A stretch of DNA of 64,000 bases, from assembly GCA_029378245.1 (NCBI GenBank), contig JARKIF010000004.1, forward strand, positions 3,286,001 to 3,350,000. The letters run 5' to 3'. The notes under the pieces were generated by a model that searched no databases, was not told the origin of the DNA, and was given only the letters and a program-made list of their open reading frames with translations. This document shows positions 1 to 11,515 of the stretch, in pieces. A program made the translations under genes and the position numbers. Numbering within the stretch: the first letter of the stretch is position 1; every line of letters begins with the position of its first letter. This DNA is from Roridomyces roridus (Eukaryota > Basidiomycota > Agaricomycetes > Agaricales > Mycenaceae).

Positions 1-1421
1 CCGGGGCAGGCCGTACAGCTGCGGCTGTTCGTACCACGAGTCCTTTTTTGGAGAGGGGGATGTGGAAGAGACCAAAGTATCTCGCGCGTACGGCGGAGCA
101 GCCGCAGAATTCGCATCCGAACGTGCATTGAAAGTCCAAGTCTCTGTGCCCCAGGAGATCGAGCTTGTGGGACGCGTCACGGCCGGGAAGGCCATTGGAG
201 AGATGCTGCTACCTCCACTATCCACATGCCTACGCATCGGGATCGCCGGAGCCGATGCAGCCTCCCGATGTCTAGTGTGCATGCCTCGCCTCCGCTTCAG
301 AACGGACAGCACTATGAGCAACAATCCGAAGAGGAAGATTCCGCCAATGACGCCGGCGACGATGAGACCAGTGTTCGCTCGTCGACCCGCTGATGTGATA
401 CCACTCTGGGGAGCGGATCTCGGAATCGAATTCACCGTTGCCGAGCCCGACGCCGTTCCCTGGACGAGGGTATTGTTTTCCGTGGTGTTGGTGACATACC
501 AGCGCTTCACAGCGAGAGGCGTATGCTCGCTGTCGCCGTCGTATACCACAGTGACGTTGTGGAAGTCGTCGGCAAGCAGAGGAGTGGTGAAGAAGAGCGT
601 GTGGAATTGCTCACTGCTGCTATTGCTCGTGAGACCGGGAATGGTGAAGGATGTCGGCCCTGCGCCGTCAACGAAATAAATCCCCGAGCTCGAATTGGGA
701 GGGAATTCGTTGGATGTTTGGCCGATGAGAGTCGCGGATGTCCCTGCATATAAACGTGGTTTCATTGGTCCAGAAATGAAGCGAATGCGAAGCACACACC
801 GTGGAACTCCAGCGTTACCGACGCCCCACGTATCTGCGTCACCTGCTCCCCCGCCTCCTTCCACTGTCCCGCGCTATACGTGAGCGCAGGATCCCCATCC
901 GTGTATATCAACACCGCAGACGGAAACACCGCCCCAGGCACAGGCGTATACACCAAGCCATCCAGAAAGAAAGGCTTCGTGTGCGATTGCACCTGCACTG
1001 TCAAGATATGTTGCTCCGGAGCGAGCGTATCCGCTGAGCAGAGCGGCCAATTACTCTCAGCCCCATCCGTAAACGTTTTGATGGGGATTGGTTCGCCATC
1101 GACGAGACACTGCCAGGTGGGATCCGTGCTATTGGTGGCGGGATCTGTGGCCACGTCGGTGTTGCCTTGGACCATAATCGAGGTGCCTGCGTTGCGATTG
1201 CAGCTCGACGTAGTTTATGGAGTAGACTACACACCGTTGAAGCTAAAGCTGAACTTTGTATTGCTCGAAGTCGTCGCGTGTGATGTAGCATTGAACACAG
1301 GCCCAAAATTGCCATTATTCAAAGTTCTTATGTCGATGGGGAACCAGTCTGCGGCGTTATACCCAATGGATGGGTCGGTGTCGTCAACGATCACCTGGCG
1401 AAGAGGGTCAGAGGCAGCCAT
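1..1421 (-). CDS. Single-pass membrane protein, 3' end beyond window
   Basis: Three exons are visible: 1421-1235, 1186-800 and 743 to the window edge, joined by GT-AG introns of 48 and 56 bp that keep frame. The start ATG at 1421 opens an exon reading MAASDPLRQVIVDDTDP. The ectodomain carries many N-x-S/T sites. A hydrophobic segment (about 325-395; reads TGLIVAGVIGGIFLFGLLLI) is followed at once by KRRRG, as in a type I membrane protein with a cytoplasmic tail. The tail is Ser/Pro-rich and open at base 1, so the C-terminus is not seen. The VDDTDP...GxWxxxGE pattern recurs in agaricomycete surface proteins of unknown role; I infer a cell-surface function only. The neighbour at 2487-5578 is a head-to-head paralog. 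Confidence 0.82.
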
Positions 1422-2486
1422 AGGTGAGCACGGGGGATGGAGGATGGAAGAGAGCTGGTAGAAGCTTTCAATGGTCTTCACGGGAGTGGATCTGGCAGAT
1501 GAGCTCCTCGGAGGAGGGCCGGTGTAATCAAGGCGTAGTTGATTGTGTGTTTCATGCTCACCAGGGACAGTTTCGATGAATGAGCCACTCCCGTAATATC
1601 TCCTTGGGCCCTGTGCTTTACTAGAAGCACACGAAACCCGCAAATACTATTCTGTCGTGTGTTTGGTATTCCCAGAATCAACCCAGAATAGGATGTACTC
1701 ACAGCCAAGCTTGCCGTGGAATGTATAGCACCGTGTCGAGGAAGGGTATTTAGCTTCCATGTTGGTATTGAAACTCTTCCAGTAATAGGTGAACCACCCA
1801 TGCGACGATGATCTACCAGCAGACTGGCAGCAGTGTATTGATGTCTCCGCTCAACGGCAGGGCAGGAGTGTGATCCATCAAATCAGACGACGGCGCAAAG
1901 CGCATGCAGGCGAGGAAAAACGGGAAGGTCGACAGTGCGCCACCAGAAGAACAATATCCACACGAGGTGCCCGTGCATGCAGATGATGACGGTGAGAAGA
2001 GAGGCTAGAGCTAGCACAGTCACGTCATGCGTCGCCCGATCGGCTGATGATCCGATCGCTGTCCTTTCACACGAAAACCCGCAGGGTGGGGCTGGCTTAT
2101 GTTGCCGATGAAACTGAGCGGGACTGCCGCGAGTCGGATCAAATTTGCGGTGCTCACTTATAGCCTGAACCTCGGAATACCATGATGGCCTGCCAGCCAT
2201 GCGGTCCAACGAGATCTGGGTCCGACATCACGCGGATTTTGCGGAAAGAGCAAGGAAGGAGTATCTCCGAGTATCTGACGTGTACTTCCCGCACAACGCT
2301 CTTGCAGATTGGCTGAACTCATCTTAGAAAATGCCAAAAATGCAACTGCCAGTGGGAATACACGCATTGACAATACATGTTGCAATTGTCTGGAGAAAAG
2401 GCACGGTGACAGCTTGGATGAATGAAATTGTATCCCTTCCAAGTTGTTCTTTCCCTCTCCCCCCGTTTTCGTCCGCCCTCTGGCCG
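1422..2486. promoter_or_regulatory. Divergent intergenic region between paralogs
   Basis: About 1.07 kb lies between the ATGs of two head-to-head paralogs, so it should hold both promoters. I see no clear TATA box and no gene. Several ORFs cross it but are antisense shadows of the flanking exons. Confidence 0.4.
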
Positions 2487-2820
2487 ATGAGCTCAGCATC
2501 AGCCTTGCCTCCCCGCCAGGTGATCGTGGACGACACCGACCCGTCCATCCAGTATAATGCTCAAGATTGGTTCGTCGCGGACCCGGGGGCTCTGAACAAT
2601 GGAAATTTCGGGGAGATTTATAACAACACATCACATGCGACGACGTCGAGTAATGCTCGGTTCACTTTGGCGATCCTGCGCTCACATATAGCGCGGGTCA
2701 GTGGAAAGAGGCGGGCGAGCAGGTTACCCAAATACCTGGGGGGTCAGTAACCTTGAAATTTCATGGTGAGTCACACCTGACTTGGAATCAAACCAAATGT
2801 TCATCCTTCTACGTACTCAG

Positions 2821-2884
2821 GCACCTCCGCGACTCTCATCGGTCACACGTACTCAGGCACCTCCGCGACTCTCATCGGTCACAC
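2821..2884 (+). repeat. 36-bp tandem duplication spanning a splice acceptor
   Basis: The unit starting gcacctccgcgactctc occupies 2821-2856 and repeats from 2857. It encodes GTSATLIGHTYS and ends in tactcag, so the intron acceptor is duplicated as well. The unit is a multiple of three, so either acceptor keeps frame. Confidence 0.9.
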
Positions 2885-3029
2885 ATCCCGTGAATTCCCA
2901 CCCAACGCGAGCTCTGGGGCCTATTTCATTGACGGCGAGGGACCCACACCGTTCACACTCCCCGGCCGCGCAAGCGCGACGAGCGGCACCAATTTCAACC
3001 GACTTTTCTTCACTACTCCTTCTCTCGCG

Positions 3030-4988
3030 TAAGGCTCCAACCTTTTCCGTTCGAAAACTGTTTGTGCCGAAAAAAACGGTTTTTATTTCCGTTTTGTTTG
3101 CGGTGACCCGGAAACGGTTTCCCAAACCGTTTGGAAACTGTTTCTCTTGGCCCATCTGGGGGGCTCAGAATGAGCCAAATCAGTGCTACTTGCAGTCTCC
3201 CAGCAGGCCCGTACACTTGTGGTCAAACAGTTTTCTCAATCCGGGAAACTCAACCCACATACCACCAGTGAAATTGAGCGCCGCGCTCTCGGCAGCTGCT
3301 TAGTCAAACCAATCTTGCTTGATGCATTTCCAATCTCCCTCCCTATTGGTGTTGAACAACTCTGATACTGCGCAGATTGCATCAGTAAAACTACAGAAAG
3401 CACTCTGAGGTCTTCGCACTCTGAACAAGGTGTTCGGACTTCGAGACTTGAGCTTTGAAGGACTTCGAAGGACTTTGACTTGACGAAGGTCTTCCGAGGG
3501 TGCCAAGCCCAAAATGGAAACAAGCGCAAAAGATCAGAGTTCTCAAAGACCTTGCCACACAAGAAAGCCGTATCTACCACTTCAGAGACCACAGTTTCTT
3601 CTCACTGGCGGAATCCTCAGTCACCTACCAAGCTGCGAGAATAAACATGGCGGGGTGGCGAGGACTCGCGTGCATCGGCAACAGGACAGTTCATGCGCAG
3701 GAAGGGACACCTGCAGTTGGATGGACTGTATATAGACCCGTGGGTGGTGGAAGGGTGAGGGGACAGGAGGGCGAAAATTTCGCTAAGTCTTTCCGGCGTT
3801 CGGACTCCGTTCGGATCATCGGGGAAGATGACTGTCATTGACTCACATGGCAACCGCATGGCGTGATTCAGCAATTTTCTTCTTTCCTTCCTCCCACCAT
3901 CGTCTCTCTTTTCCCTCGCTCCCAGTCGCCGTTGTTCGCGTTGTCGCTCCCTCGCCTCAAGCCTACCCTGCCGCCCTACGTCGAGAGCTGAAGTCTCCAA
4001 CGCTACCGCTCCATCAAGATCCGTCCGCTTCTGCACATCGCCCCCCGTCATCGCTGGCAGCTGTTACGGCGCCCTCTTCATCGTCGGGATCAAGAAATGG
4101 CCTCTATTCCACGCTCGGCGGACACCTTCATCTCGCTCCCCGTGTCCCCTTCTCAGCTTGTTCGGGAACCCCTCATCAGAGCCCCCTACTCGGTCACAAG
4201 TGCACTCGTGCTACGGTATTCCTCGTCTCAATCAAGGTCCAAAGCAACTCCTGCCTGTATGACAACACCGTCAAGATGAAGACCACTTGGCTGAGTGTCT
4301 GAATATCCACGCCCGTCAAGCTCCCAAGCAGCAAGCCCATCAGACTCGTCGCCGATCTCTCTACCCTACATCCCGCCGTCACCGTCATGACACTTGCATG
4401 ACACCCATATTCATTTCCCTGCTCCGGTGTGACCGCCCCTATGCTTCCGCTTCTCCCTTCCCTTTGCTGTTTCGGCGGCAGGCTTCCAGTGCATCCCCAT
4501 ATGAGTCCCGTGGATTGTCATTCGACACTTGTACTGTAGATACCATATCATGTACGTACTAGACATCAATTGAATACCGTTTTGAATTCTCAAAGTGTGC
4601 TTTGTGGTCTTTCCAAGCCTCAAAGAGGACTTTCGGATGTCTTGGGAGAACTTTCCAAAGCCCTCAAAGACCACGGGAGGTCTTTGGGGTGATGGTGGAC
4701 CCTACTGTGTGAAGACCTTAGCACTCTGAGCTCGGACAGGTCTTTTTGGTCTTTGAGGACTTCCCAAATTCCTCAAAGTCCTCATAGTGCATCTTGTAGT
4801 TTTACTGATGTGGCTCCCTGTGCACACCGAAGCATCCTGGGACCGCTGGGCCTCTCTGGACACTGTAGAAAAGGTACCCCAAAATTATCCGTTCGGAAAC
4901 CGTTCGCAAACGGTTGCAAACGGTTTCCCTTCCGTTTCCGTTCTGTTTGCCCAAAATTGCAAACAGAAACGAAACGGTTGGAGCCTTA
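3030..4988. mobile_element. Non-autonomous hAT-like element, family 1
   Basis: Terminal inverted repeats taaggctccaacc / ggttggagcctta are flanked by an exact 8-bp target-site duplication ctctcgcg (3022-3029 and 4989-4996). Eight-bp duplications are typical of the hAT superfamily. Subterminal DNA on both sides is packed with variants of aaacggttt. No transposase reading frame is present. Without the inner element at 3380-4810 it is about 528 bp, close to the sibling at 10979-11515, whose internal sequence aligns in inverted orientation. It interrupts the membrane-protein pseudogene. Confidence 0.9.
3380..4810. mobile_element. Element nested inside the hAT-like insertion
   Basis: A perfect 16-bp inverted repeat catcagtaaaactaca (3380-3395, complement at 4795-4810) bounds 1,431 bp that the sibling element at 11.2 kb lacks. 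The flanks suggest a 2-bp duplication, tg. The inferred empty site cagattggc matches cagatcggc in the sibling. Both ends carry repeated aggact/aaagtcct-like motifs. A 154-codon ORF inside (3838-4302) is low-complexity and matches no family I know. The superfamily is unclear. The terminus resembles that of the element at 18426-19994 (catcagcaaaact). Confidence 0.7.
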
Positions 4989-5578
4989 CTCTCGCGGATG
5001 GATCACACAACCTTACTGTGGTATACAACGGCGACAGCGAGTACACCCCTCTCGCTGTGAAAATATTCTACGTGACCAATACTAGTACGCCGAGCAACAC
5101 CCTGATGCAGTCATTATCCGCGACAAGTTCCGCGAGCTCGAGCACGCTGCCATCATCCATCACTCCTGCCATAGCACCTGCCATAGCACCTGCCGGGCAC
5201 TTGCGCGTGGGTGCCATCGCAGGCGGTGTGGTCGGCGGCATTGTTATAATCCTACATGGGCTCATCGCCGCTCATCGTCGGCGGAACCGCTCACGCAAGG
5301 CACGCATGGCTGCGAGTCCATTCCCGATGATGGCTGAGAATGGCCAGCATCTCTTTGGCACTGCCCTGGCGCCATCCCGAATGTACCGAAAGGTGCCAGA
5401 GCCTCCACGCGTCTACAACCCTCGGAGGTCCACGACGCGGAAACGACTGCCCTCGCCGCCGCAGCAGAGGCGTGTGATTTTACAACACGAGGACAGCGGT
5501 GTGAGGTCTCTCGGTGGCCCGTCCGCGGAGACAGCGTATGAGATTGTGGAGCTACCACCCGGGTATACTGCCAATTAG

Positions 5579-5797
5579 TGGTTGAGTACAATTGTTTTGT
5601 TCAGCCTTTGTTGATCCTTGTCTCTTGACTCCTTGCCTGGATCGTTGTTTGGTTGAAGAATTGTGGCGGCTGCGAGATGTCACTGAGGTGCGGGCCATCG
5701 TATCACGGGAGAAATCATGCCAGAAGGCCAAGATTTCGCGAATTTCATATTGGCGTGCAAGTTGGGATCGAAGAAGGTGCGATGATATCAATCAGAC
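5579..5797. other. Short gene-free flank
   Basis: This is the 3' flank of the membrane-protein pseudogene. I see no gene and no diagnostic signal. Confidence 0.4.
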
Positions 5798-6681
5798 CTG
5801 CTTTTGAGGGCCATTGCAGGTGCATGGCAATCCGAGTCTGTAGGTTGAGCCTGGTGAAGTCTGTGATTCCTGTGGCCAGGTGTTGCTTCTGCTTCGTACT
5901 ACCTTGGTACTACCTAGACATTCGGACGACAAAGTGAGGTCACTGAGGTGAGATGACAGGTCACGGCAGGGGGGATGGTTCGTCATCCAAAGAACTGTAG
6001 TCTGAAAGCTTTACCAAAGAGCCGTAGTAAATTTTGAGTTCCGAGTCTTAAAAATTTATTTTTAAGCTCGGCTTTATCGGCCGTTTTCCCGCGAGAATGG
6101 GGTCGCACTTTTTCGATGACGTCAGTGTCGGTGGTGGGATCACTTCCATTCAAGGTAATGTTACAATCATTTTGTCTCCTTTTGGCAGGCACATTGTCAT
6201 TTACCGTTACTTACACATTGAACACTAATCTTGTCATCTTACCCGCCGGCCTAGGTCAAAGGTTACAATCTCCACCGCGGCGCGGAGAAGCAGAATGGAT
6301 TCAGTCGGCACGCCGCGCTTTCCTGCGGTCTCCCCCACCTAACCACTGGCATTGGGCAAACCAAACCCTGCCTCTCGACTCTGATGGCCTCCTTGCTGGT
6401 CTGCCGCGATGCCCACGCAGCGCGCTGTCGTCTCCGCGGTTGCCGGTGGTCCTACGTCCAGACCACTGTCGGTTCCATTTGAAACTCCGACATGTCTAAT
6501 TGATCTTCCACTTCACTTGTCAGGATCAGCTTCAACTTCGCTTCAACTTCTGTGTACAACCCAGTGTACAACCCAAGTACTTGCTCAATTTGGCATTTAA
6601 AATACGAAGAGTTCATCTCAATCCAGATTTCACAACCCAAGACTCGGATTGCCATGCAACAGCAATGGCCCTCAAAAGCAG
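5798..6681. mobile_element. Element with long terminal inverted repeats
   Basis: The left end ctgcttttgagggccattgc continues through tgcatggcaatccgagtct. The right end is its near-perfect inverted copy over about 40 bp (6641-6681). I could not find a target-site duplication, so exact borders are uncertain. A related end sits at 38312-38354 (actcggactgccatgc, then aatggcccttaaaggcag). No transposase is visible. Confidence 0.6.
6039..6118 (-). repeat. Dispersed 80-bp repeat, copy 1 (inverted)
   Basis: Read on the minus strand, this segment matches 7087-7168 with few changes. It includes the palindromic core cttaaaaataaatttttaag and the flanking gggaaa(a)cggccgataa. The two copies are about 1 kb apart in opposite orientation. 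Confidence 0.75.
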
Positions 6682-7086
6682 TAAATTGTAAGTGAGCTGA
6701 AAACCAATAAATTGGGCAAGACCAGGGCAAGACACAAGGGAGAGAGGCGCAAGAGAGGCGCGCCATGCCAGCGTATGTACGTGAGACGAGGGAGCTGGAG
6801 TGGGCTGCGCGGCTAAAACACGACGTTGTCGACCGTAGGTCGTCGATGCGTGGTGGAAGCAGGCCTGTCAACGGAACCGTCATCGGCTGTCAAACAGACG
6901 TCCGGTCCCGTTCCGCGTCCGACTCACCGTCGGCAGAGATCTTGATAACACGGAGGCCGGCAGAAGTGAGATACATACCCAAGGTGTAAGAGTCATTGAC
7001 TAAGTGGCGACCGAATGGAGCCAGAACACCTCAGAATTACCTTATAAGGAAGTTTTAAGGAGCCAAACAACCAGGGCTCAAAGATG

Positions 7087-7168
7087 TCATCGGAAAAAAT
7101 TGGACCCCACTCTGGCGGGAAACGGGCCGATAAGACCGAGCTTAAAAATAAATTTTTAAGACTCGGAA
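7087..7168 (+). repeat. Dispersed 80-bp repeat, copy 2
   Basis: This is the counterpart of 6039-6118, with the shared core cttaaaaataaatttttaag and shared tcatcgg and gactcgga borders. Beyond these borders the two loci diverge. Confidence 0.75.
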
Positions 7169-9344
7169 TCATCACGTGATCCGAGCGCGTCGCGTCGCGT
7201 CCAAGTCGCGTCGCTGCACTCCGCCACACTACAACTACCACGACTTGTGGAGCTCTGTGGAGCTCAGCGGAGCCGATGGAAGGATTCAGAATGTCCAAGA
7301 CGCATGAGAACAATAGCACGGCTTAAGTATGACTCGGGTATGGCTCGGGCATGGCTCGGGGAGAGACAGTGTACCTAGCGACGGAGTCAGTCGTTAGGAG
7401 GGACAATAGTGCACTGGATTGGACAAAGTACAAACAGTAGTAGTATAAATTAGCGAGTAGAATACCTGGAAGGGGGAATAGGAACACGGGATTTATACGG
7501 AACTACGACTACGGAACGACTACGACTTACGGTTTCGGCATACGACTACGACATATGACTACGGTTTCGACAACACTCTGCTTCTTTCTATACTCGCTCT
7601 CATCAGCCTGAACCGTTCAAGACACTGACTTACAGGATATAGCATTTCATATTGAGCTGGTCTCAATTCGACGACGACAACGACGACTCTCTGGCGACAT
7701 CCATTTGAATTTGATTGTTGATTTCTGATTTTCTAGGTTTCACATTGCACACGCTGGTCGTTGCTTTATTTTGCCCCACACCTGTTGTCTCATCCGAACT
7801 AGATTAGGTCGTATACTTCGACCCGAACCCCCCGAACACACACAACTTGCTCGCGCGTACCACTCTCTTCCCACAACCTCACCTCATCACACTCTTGGCT
7901 GGTCCAGGGTATTTTTATTGGTTTTATTTTACTGGTGGTTCGTACGTCCGCATTTCATCACGGAAGAATTTGTTTCAACTAGATCGTCATCTGTACAGGA
8001 GAGGCGACAAGATACAAGGGGTAAAGCTCCCAGTGAAAACCAGGTCTCGCCAGGGCTCACGAAATCCTCCTGTGGTATCGGCAGGGCTCGTGCAGGCTCA
8101 GACTAGTACAAATAGCCAAATTGATACAGCTCGATCCCGTACGATACCACACGATGCCACAGGATGCACTAATGAGTAAGGAATGATGTGTTCTTTGCAC
8201 TGGTATTGTGTGGTATCGTGCAGTATCGGATGGGACAAAAGTGCCTATATTCTCTACATACGATACAATTCTGCTACCTACGGGCCGTCCGCGCTACCCA
8301 GCAGCGCCCGCCGTCCGTACCGCGCACGCTTGCCAAGCTAGGCACTCCATATCCCTCATCTCGGTAGGTGGGTGAAGATGGTTGCCGGGTGTGGTGTTGC
8401 GAGAACGAGAATGCAAGATCGAGGGCGGAGGATGGCATGGCAGTCGCACGACGCTCCGGTCCCGTTACGCCGCACGCAGAAGGCTGTGAGACGATGAAAG
8501 CCCAACGGAGAAGGACCTGAAAGGCGTGTGAGCAAAGACCAATGCGGGACCCGGCAAGAACGCACCAGGCACACTGAGTCGTCGTCGTCGTGTTTCTACA
8601 TGGCTTGGAGTAGTCAGCACGTATCAAAAAAGGATTAGATCGAGCCGTGCTCAGAGACGCACCCGGGTCCACGGAGACGACTGAGGCAACTTGAATGGGA
8701 TCTCGTGCGGTAGTCGCAGGCAGGAGCGAAGGGAACCGAGAGCTTGATGGAGTTCGTGGTGTCGTCTGTCGTCGTCGGTGATGGGAATGAGGTGAGGGAC
8801 TGGGTTAGCAATCCAGTGGAATCGAGGGAAGGGTCGAGGTAGTGACATGTGCAATGGAAAGGAATGGGAAGCGAGGGAGGAGCGGGAGGAAGGAAGGAAC
8901 AACACAGCGGCGGGCAGCCTGCGACGCAGAGTAAGACACCGAAGATGTGAAACTGAAAGAAAGTCCGTACCCTTCTTCTTGAGCCAGCTGCGTGTACCGT
9001 TGATGCCACTGTCTTATCCTCGTTAGTAGGAGTGGTGGAAAGAAAAGGGAAGCATCGCGCACTGATTGCTTCCGTCGAGGAACCCGTCGCGATGAAGACA
9101 TTGGGCGATGCCGTCTTCTTCGAGCCGATGGATTGGACCAAGGGGAGAGAGGGCTGAGAGAGCGACGAGCCATACAAGTGTGGAGGGAAAGGGGGCTAAG
9201 GGAAGACATGATATACGGCGCACATGGGCAGCGAGTAGACGTACCTCCAAGAAGTCTTGATGCAGCTGCGCAAACGAGTGGATGGACTATCAGAAGAATA
9301 CTGGACAGAAGAGAAAGAGCGCGCACCGACTCCCTTTGCTCTCG
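7169..9344. other. Gene-poor interval, no convincing gene
   Basis: A TATA-like tataaatta near 7443 precedes degenerate tacgacta runs (7500-7560) that look like low-complexity or old LTR sequence. Around 8145-8225 a short inverted repeat (gataccacacgat / attgtgtggtatc) is present. Minus-strand ORFs at 8635-9326 (up to 180 codons, rich in Ser, Pro and Leu) overlap one another in different frames and show no domain. I do not call a gene. Confidence 0.35.
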
Positions 9345-10727
9345 TCAAGCAACCCTGGTGTCCGCATCAAGATCGATCTAAATTTTGCGGTCAGGTATTC
9401 CAAAGCAAACGAAAAGGCGGGACGCACGTGATACAGTCTGCCCTGCGATTCCGGGAGGCTCAATAACCTGATCTGTCGCCAGAGAGCCGGCGTTCGCAGG
9501 TAGCCATCCACTACCGGAGGGCACCCGATGAATTCAGGGGCAGCGTCGGGTGGTAGTTGGGTAGATTTGACGTCAAAATCCTGCTTGCCGCAAATTTTCT
9601 TGTGTTCCGGCCAATGCTTCTTCTGGCACTCGCTGCGATGGTAAAAAGAAGATCAACATACGCATGCATCGGAGCATTAGCGAACGCACCTTCCACAATA
9701 ATAAACAAGCTGACACCCACCACACAGTCGGAGCTTCTTGCGTTCCAGCATCCTGGTGCATTTGATGCAAATATAGCCAGTATTCGCCTTCATTTCCTCG
9801 CGGTGCGATTTATCCCTATACACGAGCCCGCTGTTGCATTCACGGCGCTTTTCAGTGCGTTCTAGGCGTTCTGCATCGCGCGGCTGCGACGCGTGAGGTT
9901 TCAAAAAGATTTTGGGCGTGAAGGGATGTCCATTCTGTTGCGTTTGATCAGTGAGCGTCGAGAAAAGTCATTTGTGACATACAAATGCCTGAAGAATGCC
10001 AAGAAGGGTGTCCACGATACAGAAGTTGCGCAATAGAATGGTCATGTAAATCCATGCCTTCAATCCGTCGGGGGCAGCAGCTGAAAGTCGAAACTCGTGG
10101 GTGACATACGGATGCTCGAAGAGGAAAACCTCTGTCACGCGTCCGTTGCCGGTCGGATCGTGGGCGATGATGCGCTTGAGCTGCAAGTTCCCGTTAGACG
10201 GACACATTCTGCGAGCGAAAGCCACGCACCAGGTTGATCAGATTATACTCCCCACCTCCGATGAGACTCTCGATGCGAAGCTCTGGGCACGAATGCCGCA
10301 GATTGTCTGCGGGACAATCGCAGGAGCCGCGATATAACCCCTCCAGTGCAAGCTCTCGTTTTCTTTCCATGCCCAGACCCTTCCATTCGGCCTCAAAACT
10401 CCCGTATGTGACATTCTGAAGCGCCATAGCGATCAAGATACCCTCAGTCTCCATGAGCTCCTTCGTGCGTTGTGTGATCTCGAGGTTCAGCCATGAAAGG
10501 GTGAAACCTCTCCAAGGTATGGAGTTATCAGGACGCTTCTCGATTGCCACCAGATTGTACGCATATCCCTCGTACTTGTAGGCCAGCTCCGTCTCAAACC
10601 AGTCATTCCAGGCGAGTCTGTCGCCATGCCGGTTGGGACGCGGAGGAGGGAGTCTGACGGGGAGATCGTGGGGATCAGGTGCTTGGCTGGCGTGAAGAGC
10701 AGTGATTAACAAAGAGGAGCCGTCCAT
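9345..10727 (-). CDS. MYND zinc-finger protein, copy A, C-terminally truncated
   Basis: Five exons: 10727-10230, 10180-9983, 9934-9690, 9632-9428 and 9377-9345, with introns of 48-57 bp. The conserved N-terminal region (WNDWFETELAYKYEG...ERKRELALEGLYRGSC...CPELRIE) has no named domain that I recognise. The MYND finger follows as C-x2-C-x10-C-x2-C, YYCGSEC and HWPEHKKIC, split by an intron after the AG of YCGS, as in the paralogs. MYND fingers usually bind proline-rich partners. Exon 5 reads IDLDADTRVA and then stops. Paralogs B and E have about 130 residues there, so this copy has lost its C-terminal region by a sequence break near 9350. It may be expressed as a 392-residue protein or be an early pseudogene. 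Confidence 0.8.
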
Positions 10728-10750
10728 GGCGGCGTCGGTGCCAGCAGTTG

Positions 10751-10831
10751 GATGGAGTCAAAAAGGAAGCGCGTTTTTCACTTTGGTCGAGCTTGGTCTC
10801 ACGTCATCCGGATCAATACGGCTTTCCTTTC
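10751..10831 (-). promoter_or_regulatory. Conserved upstream block of MYND copy A
   Basis: Read toward the gene, it contains aaagccgtattgatcc, accaagctcgaccaaag and gtgaaaaacgcgcttccttt. The same blocks in the same order precede copies B and C, and the last two precede copy E. It lies 24-104 bp upstream of the ATG, so it is a 5'UTR or core-promoter element retained through duplication. Confidence 0.7.
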
Positions 10832-10978
10832 CTTCTCCTCATCCTGCCCTCAGCGTCGGCGTCTCTGCTTAAGCGTCCGCACCCACGCTGACCGACCGCT
10901 CCCCGTCCTCGCGTTGGGAAAACTGTCAGGTGACCGGCTCCTCCGAACAGATTGAAGCGACTCCGGGCGAGGCTCAGC

Positions 10979-11515
10979 TAAGGCTCCAACCGTTCTGTTT
11001 CCGTTTGTGATTTTTGGAAAACAAAACGGAAACGGAAAGAAACCGTTTCCAAACCGTTTGAAACCGTTTCCGAACGGTTAATTTTCAAATGACTTTTCAC
11101 AGCGTCTAGAGTGGCTCTAGGATGCTCATGGCACGTAGGTGTGTTCAAAGAACCAGTCTTGGAGGCACCGAGGCCGATCTGACGCCCATATGAGCCTGAT
11201 TTGGCGGTTCGTCGGTTAACATCAATCCGGCGAAGCAGCTGCCGAGAGCTCCGGATTCGATTCCACAGTTTGTGAGTGGGTTGAATTTTGCAACATTGAA
11301 GAAAGTGGTTCATCAAGGTGCGCAGGCCTGCTGGGAGACGGTGAGTGGCAATGATTTGGTTGGTTCTGAGCCTCCACAGGATTGCCGACTTGGCGCTGAT
11401 ACAAACCGTTTCCAAACCGTTTGTGAAACTGTTTCCCCAACCGGGCAAACAAAACGGAAATAAAAACCGTTTTTTCGGGGGAAACGGTTTCCAAACGGAA
11501 AAGGTTGGAGCCTTA
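10979..11515. mobile_element. Non-autonomous hAT-like element, family 1
   Basis: Same terminal repeat as the 3030-4988 element (taaggctccaacc / ggttggagcctta). An exact 8-bp duplication ggctcagc lies at 10971-10978 and 11516-11523. It is 537 bp, with dense aaaccgtttcc repeats near both ends and no transposase. It aligns in inverted orientation with the outer parts of the first copy. Confidence 0.92.

Larger units (their letters stand above)
2487..5578 (+). pseudogene. Broken paralog of the 1-1421 membrane protein gene
   Basis: Exon 1 starts at 2487 with the same VIVDDTDPSI..NNGNFG core as the intact paralog. Near 2668 the sequence jumps from the end of exon 1 directly to the end of paralog exon 2 (DPALTYSAGQWKEAGEQ). 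Intron 1 and most of exon 2 are missing and the frame shifts. Exon 3 (from 2821) carries a 36-bp tandem duplication that includes its splice acceptor. At 3030 it is split by a 1,959-bp transposon that itself contains another. Coding resumes at 4997 with DGSHNLTVVYNGDSEYTPL, a membrane segment (VGAIAGGVVGGIVII, about 5202-5250) and a basic tail ending at 5578. The downstream exon is still open, so decay may be recent. I infer that no full-length protein is made. Confidence 0.85.

Noticed and set aside
3838..4302. 154-codon ORF inside the nested transposon
   Set aside because: Pro/Ser/Leu-rich composition without transposase motifs; probably chance.
8635..9326. Overlapping minus-strand ORFs of 132-180 codons
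   Set aside because: Several frames are open at once over a skewed-composition stretch, there is no recognisable domain, and splice signals do not link them to anything.
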